The notes under the pieces: generated by a model
Seen by the model: the letters and a program-made list of their open reading frames with translations, nothing else
Databases searched by the model: none
What the model was told of the DNA's origin: nothing
Translations under genes and position numbers: made by a program
In this document: positions 17,601 through 27,155 of the stretch, piece after piece
Position numbering within the stretch: position 1 is the stretch's first letter
Layout: each line of letters begins with the position of its first letter
NCBI GenBank assembly: GCA_028287785.1
Contig: JAQBOZ010000011.1
Coordinates: forward strand, 100,700 to 164,699
From: Chlorobiota bacterium
Lineage (GTDB): Bacteria; Bacteroidota; Ignavibacteria; OLB7
Direction: 5' to 3'
Length of the DNA: 64,000 nucleotides

Positions 17601-18488
17601 ATGACGCAATCCCGAATCCATCCTGTGAACACAAGCATCGATCATCTTCCAGAACACAAGCAGGAACAACTCCGTCGCGTGGTGGAAATTATCCGCGAGG
17701 AGACGGAGGTGGAGATGATCATCCTCTTCGGGAGCTATGCCGCCGGCACATGGGTGGAGGAGCCCGGTCCCGACCCGCGCACCTTCGAGTACCAGAGCGA
17801 TTTCGATATCTATGTGCTTGTGGAGGATAAGAAAGTCGCCCGCAAGGGATCGCTCTGGGCGCGTGTGGAAAACCGGCTTCGCCGTCAAGTCCCGACGCCG
17901 GTGGGATTGCTGGTTGATGCCATCGCCGCATTCGATAGCTACATTCGTGAGGGACGATACTTCTACACCGATATCCGAACGCTCGGGATTCTGCTGTACG
18001 ACTCGGAGAAGTTCGCGCTGGCAGAGCCGCGTGAGCTGAGCCCGGAGCAGCGTTTGGTATTGGCGACGGAGGATTTTGAATACTGGTTCGATAGCGCGAA
18101 TGGTTTTCTATTGAACACACAGTTTGCCATCGATCGTGCTGATTATATCAACGCGGTGTTCCAGCTTCATCAGGCAACCGAGCGGTTGTATTCCGCTCTT
18201 CTCCTGACCTTTACCAACTACAAGCCGAAACTCCACGATATCGAGAAGCTCGGTAATCTTGCGGCGGGACAGGCACCGGAGCTGGTTCCCGTCTTTCCAA
18301 TCGGGACTGAAGAGGAACGACGGTTATTCTCACTCCTTCGCCGGGCGTATATCGAGGCCCGGTATGATAAGAAGTACAGGATAGAGCGGCAGGAGCTGGA
18401 GTGGCTGCTGGAGCGGGTGATCGCGCTGAAAGGGATTGTGGAGGATGTCTGCCGGGCCAGAATCGCGAAGTACTCGGGAGTGCGTTGA
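17601..18488 (+). CDS. MNT-HEPN fusion protein
   Basis: 295 residues. The N-terminal half is a minimal nucleotidyltransferase: LFGSYAAGTW (Gly44-Ser45) followed by SDFDIYV (Asp67, Asp69), the G-S/D-x-D metal site. The C-terminal half (~150-290) is a HEPN domain with the INAVFQLHQATERLYSALL helix and an EARYDKKY segment (253-258). In two-gene MntA-HepT systems the nucleotidyltransferase AMPylates and silences a HEPN RNase; fused versions occur in Bacteroidota. A canonical R-x4-6-H RNase motif is not obvious, so it may be a regulatory or nucleotide-modifying protein. It lies in the element near the STAND gene. The start is chosen at 17601. Confidence 0.8.
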   Translation: MTQSRIHPVNTSIDHLPEHKQEQLRRVVEIIREETEVEMIILFGSYAAGTWVEEPGPDPRTFEYQSDFDIYVLVEDKKVARKGSLWARVENRLRRQVPTPVGLLVDAIAAFDSYIREGRYFYTDIRTLGILLYDSEKFALAEPRELSPEQRLVLATEDFEYWFDSANGFLLNTQFAIDRADYINAVFQLHQATERLYSALLLTFTNYKPKLHDIEKLGNLAAGQAPELVPVFPIGTEEERRLFSLLRRAYIEARYDKKYRIERQELEWLLERVIALKGIVEDVCRARIAKYSGVR

Positions 18489-18522
18489 TATTTGTGTAAT
18501 AGGCAGAGCGTGAGTTGTCAAT

Positions 18523-19302
18523 TTACGATCGTGGTCCCCATTGATTTGGCAGCGCCGCCACGAAGTGGATGTGCAGCTCTCGCACGATTGCCGTCCAATC
18601 TGGACGCGCTCGTTCCCAGCTCAGCGATCGCTCGTTGATATCGCGCAGCACCAGTGTCAACAGACGCATCGCGCTGTCGATGCTCGGCATCTGCGCGCGG
18701 TTCTTCGTCAGATTCCGCACCTGACGGTTGATGTTCTCCTGCGGGTTGGTCGTGTACACCATCCGCCGCAGTCCCGGCGAGTAGTTCCACATCGAAGCGA
18801 TCCGCGGCAGGAACACCTCCGACTGATGCACGATCTCAGGATACCGCGACTGGTACTCCTGGCGGAACTCCGCAAGCGCCAGCTCGGCCGATTCATAGCT
18901 AGGCGTCTGGTCGATCCCCTTCATCACCCGAGCGACCGCCGCGCGATGGATCCACGGAACGTGCTGAAGACTGGAACGGATTTGATGGACGACACACGGC
19001 AGATGCTCGGCCGATGGGTAGTTCACCGCAAGCGCCTGATCGATCCCCGTAAGGTTGTCCGAGCAGACGATCAGCATCTGCTTCAGACCGCGTTTCTGAA
19101 GCTCGACGAACACCGTCTGCCAGAACCCCTCCTGCTTCAGGCTGTGCTCGACGAACGCACCCGACCATCCGACCGAGCGGCGAGCCGGACGCCATCGACA
19201 GCGGCTTGCCGGCTGCTTCCTTGACAGCGGCGGTAAGTTCAGATCCTCGATGCTTTTACCTCGTTGTTTGCCGTCGCCGACGGCTGACGGTTGTATCAAC
19301 AT
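18523..19302 (-). pseudogene. IS256-family (Mutator) transposase, internally deleted
   Basis: An N-terminal piece starts at 19302 (MLIQPSAVGDGKQRGKSIED, then a frameshifted TAAVKEAAGKPL) and jumps to the catalytic second half: LIVCSDNLTG (second Asp), CVVHQIRSSLQHVPW, and RRMVYTTNPQENINRQVR (catalytic Glu). The middle, including the first catalytic Asp, is deleted, so it cannot transpose alone. It is closely related to the small fragment at 9079-9213. Confidence 0.85.
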
Positions 19303-19446
19303 GCTTCCTCCGTGTTGTGTACCGCCGTCATGCCGCGGCGGAAAGGTGCTGGCTGAAATGCCTATCCCTATTACACAAACTTCGGCGCACTCTCTTGCCG
19401 GAGTATCCGTTGCGCTTCGGCAGCCTGCAGGATGCGCGATCATTCT

Positions 19447-19560
19447 GTGGAGGCGGGCTTTGTCAGGTACAACACCGAGCACCGTTATAGTGGGATCGCG
19501 ACGTTACCGCTGATATCGCTACATCGCGGTCATGACAACAGGATGCTGGTGCGGTGAAAC
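19447..19560 (+). pseudogene. IS3-family transposase C-terminal fragment
   Basis: The frame starting at 19447 reads VEAGFVRYNTEHRYSGIAT followed by LPLISLHRG, matching the 'WYNTEHRHSGI...T' C-terminal end of IS3-type transposases. No upstream part remains. Confidence 0.55.
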
Positions 19561-20429
19561 CCGTTCCTTGCTGAGGCGTACTGGTGCCATCCTGGGCAAT
19601 TTGTCAAAGGAGGGCCGAAGGTCGCTGTAGTACTGGCAGCGGTGCAGGTAAACAAGCTATGGGTAATTATCTCGACGGCGGGCAATCAGAGTGTCAATGT
19701 TGTCGCATTCCTATCGGCAGGTTTCGTCGCTGCTTTTTCATTTGAGCCCATTACTGTCAGGGTTTTATGGTCGTTACACTACATAAATAGTGATAGACAC
19801 CGCTGAATCGATTATAAGCCATACCCGGCGAATCAATCCGACCTTCACGATCCTTTGAAAAAAAATCGATGATAGTGAATATACACTTGACAATATGACA
19901 AGGACAGTATACCTTCATCCCTATAAGACAACGTTTGTAAATACGGGCGGGATAGACATTGACGAGGAGCTAATCCGATGATAAGCGAAATATCAAGAGA
20001 AACAGGTTCGATAAGAAGAATAACAGCGCATGAAGGTCGGCTTGACCAATAATGATTCAGTCTTCTAGCTTCGTTTAGAGAGGTTGACTGTTTAGGATTT
20101 ATCGCCTTTAATGGTGATCATTTGCCTCTCTTCCGTTCTATTTTAGTTGCAGTTGAAAGTTATTTATAGTCTCGGATGTAACTTTCCATAAAACGAAGTT
20201 ATAGCCAAATTGCGCAAAAATGGCTGAGAAGATAACCTGGCGAGCTTTGAGGCGTTTCTATTTTCAGGAAGTTAAATTCGAGATTTAGTTGCATATATGA
20301 TTGTGTAGATCGATTATGAAATGCATCTATCCAATATATTTCGAAAAGGTTGAAAAATAGACATTCTGTCTCAATGAATCGTTTCGGATGCTGTCTATAA
20401 CGTTACTATACGTGCGGCTTCTTTTGCAC
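19561..20429. other. Non-coding, increasingly AT-rich region
   Basis: No reading frame here has recognisable features. The composition changes from GC-rich to clearly AT-rich after ~19750, suggesting a junction between DNA segments of different origin. Confidence 0.5.
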
Positions 20430-20483
20430 TACTGAGGTGCACTTAACAAGCTAAACATCCTATCTTTGCCACGGGGTGACACA

Positions 20484-20963
20484 ATGGCAAAGAACCTAGC
20501 GCAGAAGCGCGATTGGCGCGAAGAGCGCCGCTTTCGAGCATGGGATCTGCATCAGCAGGGCTGGAAACAGATCGATATCACAACGGCACTTGGAGTTACC
20601 ACCGGAGCCGTCAGCCAGTGGCTGTCGCGTGCTTGTAGTGGCGGAGTCGATGATCTTCACAATCGCCCGAGGCGTGGTGCTCCACGCCGATTAACCGACG
20701 AGCAGCATCAACGTATTCCAGGCCTACTGGCACTCGGAGCCGAGCATTTTGGCTTTCAGGGCGATGTCTGGACGAGCCAGCGTATTGCCGAGGTGATTCA
20801 AAGGACTTTTCATGTCCGCTATCATCCGGCACACGTCCGGCGGCTGTTGCATGCGTTGGGCTTCTCGGTACAGAAGCCCAATGTCAAGGCCACGCAACGC
20901 GATGAAGCGGCAATCGCCGCTTGGGTGCAGGACACGTTGCCAGCAATCAAAAAAAAGCGGTAG
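20484..20963 (+). CDS. IS630 transposase, N-terminal frame (orfA)
   Basis: Contains the paired HTH DNA-binding region (RAWDLHQQGWKQIDITTALG, then VTTGAVSQWLSRA) and the linker up to a run of eight A residues at 20949-20956, after which this frame ends at once (KKKR-stop). The transposase continues in the frame one base ahead, so a +1 slip, or transcripts with seven A residues, would give the full protein. The start at 20484 (MAKNLAQKRDW) is preferred over the earlier ATG. Confidence 0.75.
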   Translation: MAKNLAQKRDWREERRFRAWDLHQQGWKQIDITTALGVTTGAVSQWLSRACSGGVDDLHNRPRRGAPRRLTDEQHQRIPGLLALGAEHFGFQGDVWTSQRIAEVIQRTFHVRYHPAHVRRLLHALGFSVQKPNVKATQRDEAAIAAWVQDTLPAIKKKR

Positions 20964-21480
20964 ACGAACAGCGTATTCCGACGAATCGGGCTTCTATCTG
21001 CTCCCGGCAGTTGCTCGGACATGGGCACCGAGCGGTCAAACACCGGTTCTGCGCTCGAAATTGACCCGAGATCATCTGTCGGTCATCAGTGGCATCACTG
21101 CTGACGGCGAGTTGCTGATGCAGGTCTACGCGCATGCGATCAGTAGTACAGAATGCGTGCGATTCCTGAAGCACCTCGTCCGACATCTTGGGACAATCCT
21201 GGTCGTGTGGGACGGAGCGCCGATCCATCGATCAAAGGTTGTCAAAGAGTATTTGAGCACCGACGCTGAAGGTTTGGTGCATCTGGAACGATTACCGGCA
21301 TATGCACCGGAGGTCAGTCCGGACGAGGGTGTCTGGCATTATTTGAAGAATGTCGAGTTGCGCAATATCTGCTGCGACAGCCTGCGAACGCTTCGCTATG
21401 AATTACGCTGCGCAACAAAGCGTCTACGCCATAAATGCAATGTCTTACTTGGATGTTTGCGACAAATTGAGTCCGTTTAG
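20946..21480 (+). CDS. IS630 transposase, catalytic frame (orfB)
   Basis: The DDE domain: AYSDESGFYLLP (first Asp), LVVWDGAPIHRS (second Asp) and YAPEVSPDEGVWHYLKN (Glu). There is no good start of its own at the boundary; production is expected by slippage on the A8 run shared with the upstream frame. All three catalytic acids are present, so the IS may be active if slippage occurs. Confidence 0.75.
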
Positions 21481-21827
21481 ATACCAATGCGCACTTCAGT
21501 AAATCGATCATCACCGGCGCGTTACGCAGAAGTCTTCTGGAGAAGGATGGGGTGCTGATCCGGCGGGTGAAGTAATGGATGCCATGAAGCGCCGCGAGGA
21601 ATTGGTTGTCGTATAACCATAGCCGCATTTAAGCAACATGAGATAACGGATAAGTTCAGCCCAAGCGCTCGATTTGTTTTGTGTTGTTCTGTATGATTGT
21701 CAAGGACAATTACAGGACGGTCGTAGATTTGCCACCTGATAGCCTCCCAAGATATCCTGACTCACTTATCGATTCTGTTCTCGAAGATTGAGCTTTGAGA
21801 TTTTTTTCATTAGCAACAGAAATTGTC

Positions 21828-21934
21828 GTTATGAATTAAACTGCGCAACAAAGCGTCTACGCCATAAATGCAATGTCTTGCTTGGATGTTTGCGACAAAT
21901 TGAGTCCGTTTAGATACTAATGCGCACTTCAGTA
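21828..21934 (+). repeat. Duplicated IS630 right end
   Basis: About 107 bases nearly identical to 21395-21501, again ending in the terminal sequence GCGCACTTCAGTA. It is the stump of a second IS630 copy and ends 33 bases before the start of the 1102-aa gene, so its outward end may influence that gene's transcription. Confidence 0.85.
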
Positions 21935-21966
21935 ACATCATCACAACCACGTGACAGGAATGCACC

Positions 21967-24900
21967 ATGGCCGATATTCATGTGTTTGCCGACATAGATC
22001 AGATCAGGGGACAGGACGATAATAACCCGATGCAGACGATCGATGAGGCATATGGGCCGACTCGCACAAATGTGAATGACCGTTATCGTCTTACCAGTCG
22101 GTTCAAGTTCGACGATGAAGCAGTGGCGTATGCCATGTTCGATGGCATCGCGATTGTGCAGGATGTCCCCGATCCAAATTTTCCAGGCTTGGTCAATTTG
22201 GCGCTCTATAACATTGGAATTAGTCGCCGTTTTCCTAATCCGAAGGTTGTGATTTACCGCGGATTAGTTCGGGATGATTTCTTCCGAGATACCGGTATCG
22301 AATCGAAGATGCAAATTGCGAATCGACCAGGTTTTAACTCTGATTTAATTGTCAATATGTGGCAACACTTTGACGATTGGAAAAACAAGATTTTACCCAT
22401 TGGACAGACCACATCTCTCGTCGAGCCTCCCTATGATATGGTCGGTTATATGAATTATGACCCAAATGGACATGAACTTGATTCGGATGGGCGAGAGATC
22501 AAAAGGAAAGAATACGGAGATGACGATGACGTCATTGGATGGTTCCTGAGACACTCAACCGGACTAAATTATTATCCGTTTCCCATAAAAAAAGGTTGGA
22601 CAATCGGTCGATTTAAGCGCTATACTGAACTGCACCAAGTCGGAGGGGGAATCGATATACTTCTTCAGGAAGAAAGTCATGGGTTGACGTTCGGTGTAAT
22701 GCGGAAGTTTCAGAATACTGTGGAATTTACACAGCCTTCGACGGGCGTTGCGGGAGCCGAGGATGTTGACAAAATGAGATCTCGTGAACGTGTGCTTGAT
22801 TACATCGACCCGGCAGCATTCTATAATCATTTTCGCGATTCCGGTGTAGACTATAAAGCTGAAACAATCATTGGGGATGCCGTCTATGATCGAATTGTCA
22901 GCAAATTTTATACAAAAAATCGCATTTATGTGGAAATACGGAATCAAAGTGACAATTCGCTGAATATGGGCCTGGATAACATGGACGAGACCACCATGAC
23001 TGATCATTTTAAGATCGGATTCAATGGTGCTCCCGGATCGGAACTGCCCGCAAATTATTATGTGAATTTCTGGCCCATATATTATACGGAACTCAGCACG
23101 GCATCGGGCGATATGAATACGATGCAGATAGCGTTTCGCAAGAAGTATAATCCTGTTCCGGTTATCTACATGGATCAGGCGATGTCCGTAAAAGAAGTGG
23201 GGAGTGAGCGTTTTATTAGGGATTTTGCGGCGGAAAGTGCCATATGGTCAAACACCTTTCAATTCCTCACCCCCAATCTGCCGCGCCTTGTCAATGATCA
23301 TGGGGCAGGGGCGAAGACAGGTACGGCATGGATGACACGGATCTATCTGATACGAAAGAAGCTCCCTGCGATCCAACTACCCGCTCGCACCATTCCGTCC
23401 GATAATTATGCGGATCTTATTTTTGGACCAGTAGTAAACCTGAGTTCATTCTATCCGGCAGGTAATAATAGCAAATGGATATTGGGCGGAGCAAAGCGAT
23501 ATGTAAATGGAGATGTCGAATTTGGCGGTAAAGGAGACTTTATGGTGCTTACCGGAAAGTATATCGATCAATCGTCGATTGTATTTTTCGCGACACTGCT
23601 CGATAAGAACGGTCGTATTACTCCCATGCCTGTCGTTTCTACAAGGCCGATCCAAGCCGTCGATTACGGGCCGTTGTCGGGTCAGTTCTTCGAGGCGATT
23701 AAAAGCTGGTCTTCGCAGTTCGATAAATTTAAAAATTTTCCAATCCTCCCTATGGGAGGCACAAAGAAAGAACTTCCGACATATCAACGTGAATACGAGT
23801 ACTTCCCGGAATATGGTATGCTGACCTTACGTGTGTCACATTCGGAGTACGATGTCCATCTTCTTCCTGCGGTTGCATTGTTCGACCCATCTCTGCTTCC
23901 AATATATTTCAGCCTGGATAGCTTTCAGCATGCCAAGGATCAGAACGGCAAGTACTTTCATCAGGCTCAGTTAATGCTCAGCGGCTTGAATAACTCCAGC
24001 GTTTATACGCGCGAGTTCCCCATGAATGGAAATGTTATCGTTCGATCAGTGGACCGCTTCAATTTTACCTCGGATAATTCGGTCGTTGGAGAGGGCTTGA
24101 TCGAGGCGACGACTGATCCCAAAGCTTACTTTGTTGCTAATAGTAGTGATAAGGCGAATCTGATAGCATTTGTTGAAGCGATTGAAGATACATATGCTGA
24201 TTGGGATTTGCGGCCGGAGGATACAGTGTCAAGGTTCAGGCAGGAATACTATGGAAGCAATTATCGTGCATCTGCTCAGGGGGCGACCAAAGAGCACATA
24301 ATGGCTATAGGAAAAGGTCTCTTGTTTCAAATATCTATTCCAGCGGATAATAATTTGGAAGCTGACGGTATTACGCCGCGAATTTTAATCAGGTGGCGAG
24401 CGAGGGTCGCTTCTCCAGATAAGGTAGATCTGGTGCGACGCTATGAGGATGCAATCGATCACTTGTGGGCTTTGGCTGATGAAAACAGCTTCCGTGATAA
24501 TCCAAGCCCTCTTGTCCAGGATCCTGAACACGCTGGCAGTCTTCCAAGATATAGATGGGATCTTGGGCATGCAACGTATGGCCTAATGGCGTTGATTAAC
24601 AATGGCCTGATCGATTATCCATATACAAAGGGATTTGGAATTGACAACAGCATCGATCTCGCCAGCTACGTCGGTGATCTCGGTGGGGTGCCAGCCGACT
24701 ATTTTGGACATATTGTCAATGGTGCGCCACCTTCTGGTCGGGCCGAATTTCCTGAAACTCCGGATCGGGATCGCTATTGGGAGATTGAAGCTCCAGATAA
24801 TGATTTGATCGGAGATGCAGAGTCGTTTGGCTGGTGGAGAGCATGGAAATCAGTGCGGGATGATGCGGCGGCGGCGCATGACACCTTTAAATTCAGTGAT

Positions 24901-25275
24901 GTCTTAAAGCATTACTATAACCCCAATGTCGTCACCAATGCACATTACACAAAACGCTGGCATATCTTCTGTGAAGACAACGGTTATATCGATGCCACTG
25001 GCAATTGGCTTATTACTGGCCCGACACATCCTGTGTATCAGCAACTTGTGGGGCGGGTACGAAGGTCGGGCGTGCTTCTGGCATGTGTTGCGTATGAGAC
25101 TAGAGCAACGGGAATTTACCTGCTCAACTCTAAAAAAATTCTGGATTCTCCCGCGGAGAAATATCTGAGGCCTCCAGTAGAGAAGTATAGTGCCGTGCTG
25201 ACCGATACTGAAATTGTATATTATACTATCGATAGATGGTTGAACAAGGTACAGGGATGGCTGGCGGCTGAATGA
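21967..25275 (+). CDS. 1102-residue protein of unknown function, cargo cluster gene 1
   Basis: No signal peptide or TM segment. The sequence is beta-rich and aromatic through ~residue 700 (for example FWPIYYTEL, YEYFPEYGMLTLRVSHSEYD), then more helical. Residues ~855-890 read RWDLGHATYGLMALINNG and are followed by IDLASYVGDLGG, a block that stands out as a possible separate C-terminal domain. The final ~45 residues (PPVEKYSAVLTDTEIVYYTI and on) are repeated as an orphan piece downstream. I do not recognise the family; a polymorphic-toxin-like or phage-tail-like exoprotein is possible, but there is no diagnostic motif. The gene is distinctly AT-rich compared with the host. The stop overlaps the ATG of the next gene (ATGA), so the two are coupled. 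Confidence 0.85.
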   Translation: MADIHVFADIDQIRGQDDNNPMQTIDEAYGPTRTNVNDRYRLTSRFKFDDEAVAYAMFDGIAIVQDVPDPNFPGLVNLALYNIGISRRFPNPKVVIYRGLVRDDFFRDTGIESKMQIANRPGFNSDLIVNMWQHFDDWKNKILPIGQTTSLVEPPYDMVGYMNYDPNGHELDSDGREIKRKEYGDDDDVIGWFLRHSTGLNYYPFPIKKGWTIGRFKRYTELHQVGGGIDILLQEESHGLTFGVMRKFQNTVEFTQPSTGVAGAEDVDKMRSRERVLDYIDPAAFYNHFRDSGVDYKAETIIGDAVYDRIVSKFYTKNRIYVEIRNQSDNSLNMGLDNMDETTMTDHFKIGFNGAPGSELPANYYVNFWPIYYTELSTASGDMNTMQIAFRKKYNPVPVIYMDQAMSVKEVGSERFIRDFAAESAIWSNTFQFLTPNLPRLVNDHGAGAKTGTAWMTRIYLIRKKLPAIQLPARTIPSDNYADLIFGPVVNLSSFYPAGNNSKWILGGAKRYVNGDVEFGGKGDFMVLTGKYIDQSSIVFFATLLDKNGRITPMPVVSTRPIQAVDYGPLSGQFFEAIKSWSSQFDKFKNFPILPMGGTKKELPTYQREYEYFPEYGMLTLRVSHSEYDVHLLPAVALFDPSLLPIYFSLDSFQHAKDQNGKYFHQAQLMLSGLNNSSVYTREFPMNGNVIVRSVDRFNFTSDNSVVGEGLIEATTDPKAYFVANSSDKANLIAFVEAIEDTYADWDLRPEDTVSRFRQEYYGSNYRASAQGATKEHIMAIGKGLLFQISIPADNNLEADGITPRILIRWRARVASPDKVDLVRRYEDAIDHLWALADENSFRDNPSPLVQDPEHAGSLPRYRWDLGHATYGLMALINNGLIDYPYTKGFGIDNSIDLASYVGDLGGVPADYFGHIVNGAPPSGRAEFPETPDRDRYWEIEAPDNDLIGDAESFGWWRAWKSVRDDAAAAHDTFKFSDVLKHYYNPNVVTNAHYTKRWHIFCEDNGYIDATGNWLITGPTHPVYQQLVGRVRRSGVLLACVAYETRATGIYLLNSKKILDSPAEKYLRPPVEKYSAVLTDTEIVYYTIDRWLNKVQGWLAAE

Positions 25276-25634
25276 TTTCGATTTACACATTATCGATAAA
25301 AGCAATGAGATCTTATACGGCATATCGCATAGTGGCGCTGCTTCCGTTGACTGCAGTGATTATCGGTATAGTGCTGTTCTTTTCTCCTGTCGGTCATTAC
25401 GATGTGATCATGAATTGGTTCTGGTTAGCTCAGATAATCACCCTTCTGACGGGAATAGCTACTTATACTCTCGGGGTTCGTCGTGGTATGCCGCATTCCG
25501 TGATTATCATGTTGTCCCAGTGCGTCGCGATGGTGTTTATCGTGGCTATCGGCTTGTTTATTCTATTTTCCACTGGCTTCTCACTGGGATTGTCCGATCT
25601 CTTGGCCGTCAGACCTCACCGGATTTTCAGTTAG
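25272..25634 (+). CDS. Small three-TM membrane protein, copy 1
   Basis: 120 residues with three hydrophobic helices (approximately 17-37, 45-68 and 74-103): RIVALLPLTAVIIGIVLFFS, WLAQIITLLTGIATYTLG and VIIMLSQCVAMVFIVAIGLF. It overlaps the 1102-aa gene by four bases. An internal Met at 25305 is the first one shared with the paralogue at 26608, so translation may really begin there. A tandem paralogue plus an orphan tail of the neighbouring large gene suggests an immunity- or chaperone-like partner; that is inference. Confidence 0.75.
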   Translation: MISIYTLSIKAMRSYTAYRIVALLPLTAVIIGIVLFFSPVGHYDVIMNWFWLAQIITLLTGIATYTLGVRRGMPHSVIIMLSQCVAMVFIVAIGLFILFSTGFSLGLSDLLAVRPHRIFS

Positions 25635-25739
25635 AGAGCAGAGCTCCTTACCCGCTCTCTGATAAGTCGATTTTGAAGCCCCCGTTAGGGAAGTACAGTG
25701 ATCTGGTGACTGATACGGATACAGTATGCTGTATCATTA

Positions 25740-26581
25740 GAAGCTATCTCATAAATCATATTCGGCGTAAATTTGGCGAAAAAGCCAAAAGGAACGCTGG
25801 TTATGGATCTGACCGATGCTCAATGGGAGTATATCTCCGCGCTCATTCCTGATCCACCTCGCCGTGATGACGGTAAAGGTAGACCGTGGCGACCAGCACG
25901 CGATGTCCTTAATGGTGTGCTTTGGATTCTCCGCACCGGCGCACCGTGGAAAGATCTGCCGGAGCGTTATCCTCCCTACCAAACCGTGCATCGACGCTTC
26001 CAGCACTGGGTCCGCTCCGGTACACTTGAAGTCGTACTGAAGGCCCTGGCCGAAGACCTCCGAGACCGAGGCGACATTGATCTGTCCGAGTGCTATATCG
26101 ACGGAACGTTCATTGTCGCCAAAAAAGGGGGCCGTGTGTTGGCCCCACCAAGCGGGGCAAGGGCACGAAGCTCATGGCAGTGGCAGACGCTGCTGGCCTT
26201 GTCATCGCCGTTGACATTGAGTCTGCTTCGCCGCATGAAGTCAGACTTGTTGCATCAACTCTCGAAGCTCGATTCATCGAGGAACTTCCCGAACGACTGA
26301 TCGGAGATCGTGCCTATGACTCCGATCCGTTGGATGCGCAGCTGGCCGACCTCGGCGTTGAGATGATCGCGCCGCATCGGAAGAACCGGAGGAAGCCACC
26401 GACTCAGGATGGACGGGTGTTACGGCGCTACAAGCGACGCTGGAAGATCGAGCGGTTGTTCGCCTGGCTTCAGAATTTCCGCAGAATTACGGTTCGGTAT
26501 GAATATCATGCTGATAATTATCTCGGCTTTGTTCATCTCGGATGCATTCTTCTTCTGCTCAGACATTTATGAGATAGCTTC
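25740..26581 (+). mobile_element. IS5-family (IS427/IS1031-type) insertion sequence
   Basis: 842 bp with perfect 17-bp terminal inverted repeats (GAAGCTATCTCATAAAT at 25740-25756 and its complement at 26565-26581) flanked by a TA duplication. It carries one transposase in two frames and interrupts the orphan tail. Confidence 0.9.
25803..26572 (+). CDS. IS5-family transposase (-1 frameshift)
   Basis: The first frame starts at 25803 ([18 protein letters not shown]) and contains the N-terminal DUF4096-like segment ([20 protein letters not shown]) and the first Asp ([12 protein letters not shown]). At AAAAAAGGGGG (26121-26131) a -1 shift leads into [20 protein letters not shown], then [14 protein letters not shown] and [20 protein letters not shown] (Glu), completing the DDE domain. 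This slippery site is usual for the group, so the IS is likely intact. The first frame alone runs to 26300. Confidence 0.85.
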
Positions 26582-26607
26582 TAGTCATTGGCTGAACAAG
26601 GGCAAGA

Positions 26608-26949
26608 ATGGCTGGCAGCAGAATAATCTCGATTTACACATTGTCAACTAAAGCCATGAATTCGTATACAGGATATCGCATAGTGGCACTGCTCCCGGTG
26701 ATTGCGGTGATTGTCGGGATAGTGCTGTTCTTTTCTCCTGTCGGACGCCATAAAGCGATTTTGGATTGGTTCTGGGTAGCTCAAGTAGTCACTCTCCTGG
26801 CAGGAACGGCTACTTATATTCTAGCGGTTCGTCGCGGCATGCCACATTCCATGCTTATCATGTTGTCTCTGTGTGTCGCGACAATGTGTATTACCGCTAT
26901 TGGCCTTTCCCTTATTTTTCTTGTCGGAAATTTCTTTAGAGAAACCTGA
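26608..26949 (+). CDS. Small three-TM membrane protein, copy 2
   Basis: 113 residues, paralogous to 25272-25634 over nearly its whole length (SYTGYRIVALLP, VLFFSPVGRH, VRRGMPHSMLIMLSLC). The start codon used by copy 1 has become ATA here, so translation must start at 26608 or at the shared internal Met at 26656. Three TM helices are retained, which suggests the duplicate is still functional. It is followed after ~200 bases by the first giant gene. Confidence 0.7.
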   Translation: MAGSRIISIYTLSTKAMNSYTGYRIVALLPVIAVIVGIVLFFSPVGRHKAILDWFWVAQVVTLLAGTATYILAVRRGMPHSMLIMLSLCVATMCITAIGLSLIFLVGNFFRET

Positions 26950-27155
26950 TCCTTTTTGCGTCAGGCTTCACCGGATTTTCAGCTGGAGGATATCGCTACG
27001 GCTTCTTATGTGTTCTCCGGCCAGGAGGTTTTGAATGGTTTTGATGAATATTTTCATCGCTGATGAAGCCTATTCGGCTTAAGATGTAACATACGTTCCT
27101 ACCAGTTCGGCTGGCGGCTGTAAACTATTTTTTACTGCAATCCTACCATAACCGA

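Larger units (their letters stand above)
20430..21501 (+). mobile_element. IS630-family insertion sequence
   Basis: About 1.07 kb, bounded by TA dinucleotides (20430-20431 and 21500-21501), the usual IS630 target duplication. Terminal inverted repeats are TACTGAGGTGCAC on the left and the complement TACTGAAGTGCGC on the right (11 of 13 identical). It carries the two overlapping transposase frames. A second copy of its right end lies at 21828-21934. Confidence 0.85.
25645..26642 (+). pseudogene. Orphan 3' tail of a second copy of the 1102-aa gene, split by an IS5
   Basis: Before the IS the frame reads APYPLSDKSILKPPLGKYSD then LVTDTDTVCCII; after it, SHWLNKGKNGWQQNN. Joining the two sides (25739 to 26584, removing the IS and one TA) restores a frame that aligns with the last ~45 residues of the 1102-aa protein (RPPVEKYSAVLTDTE... 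DRWLNKVQGWLAAE). Only the tail exists, so this is a partial tandem duplication. Confidence 0.75.
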
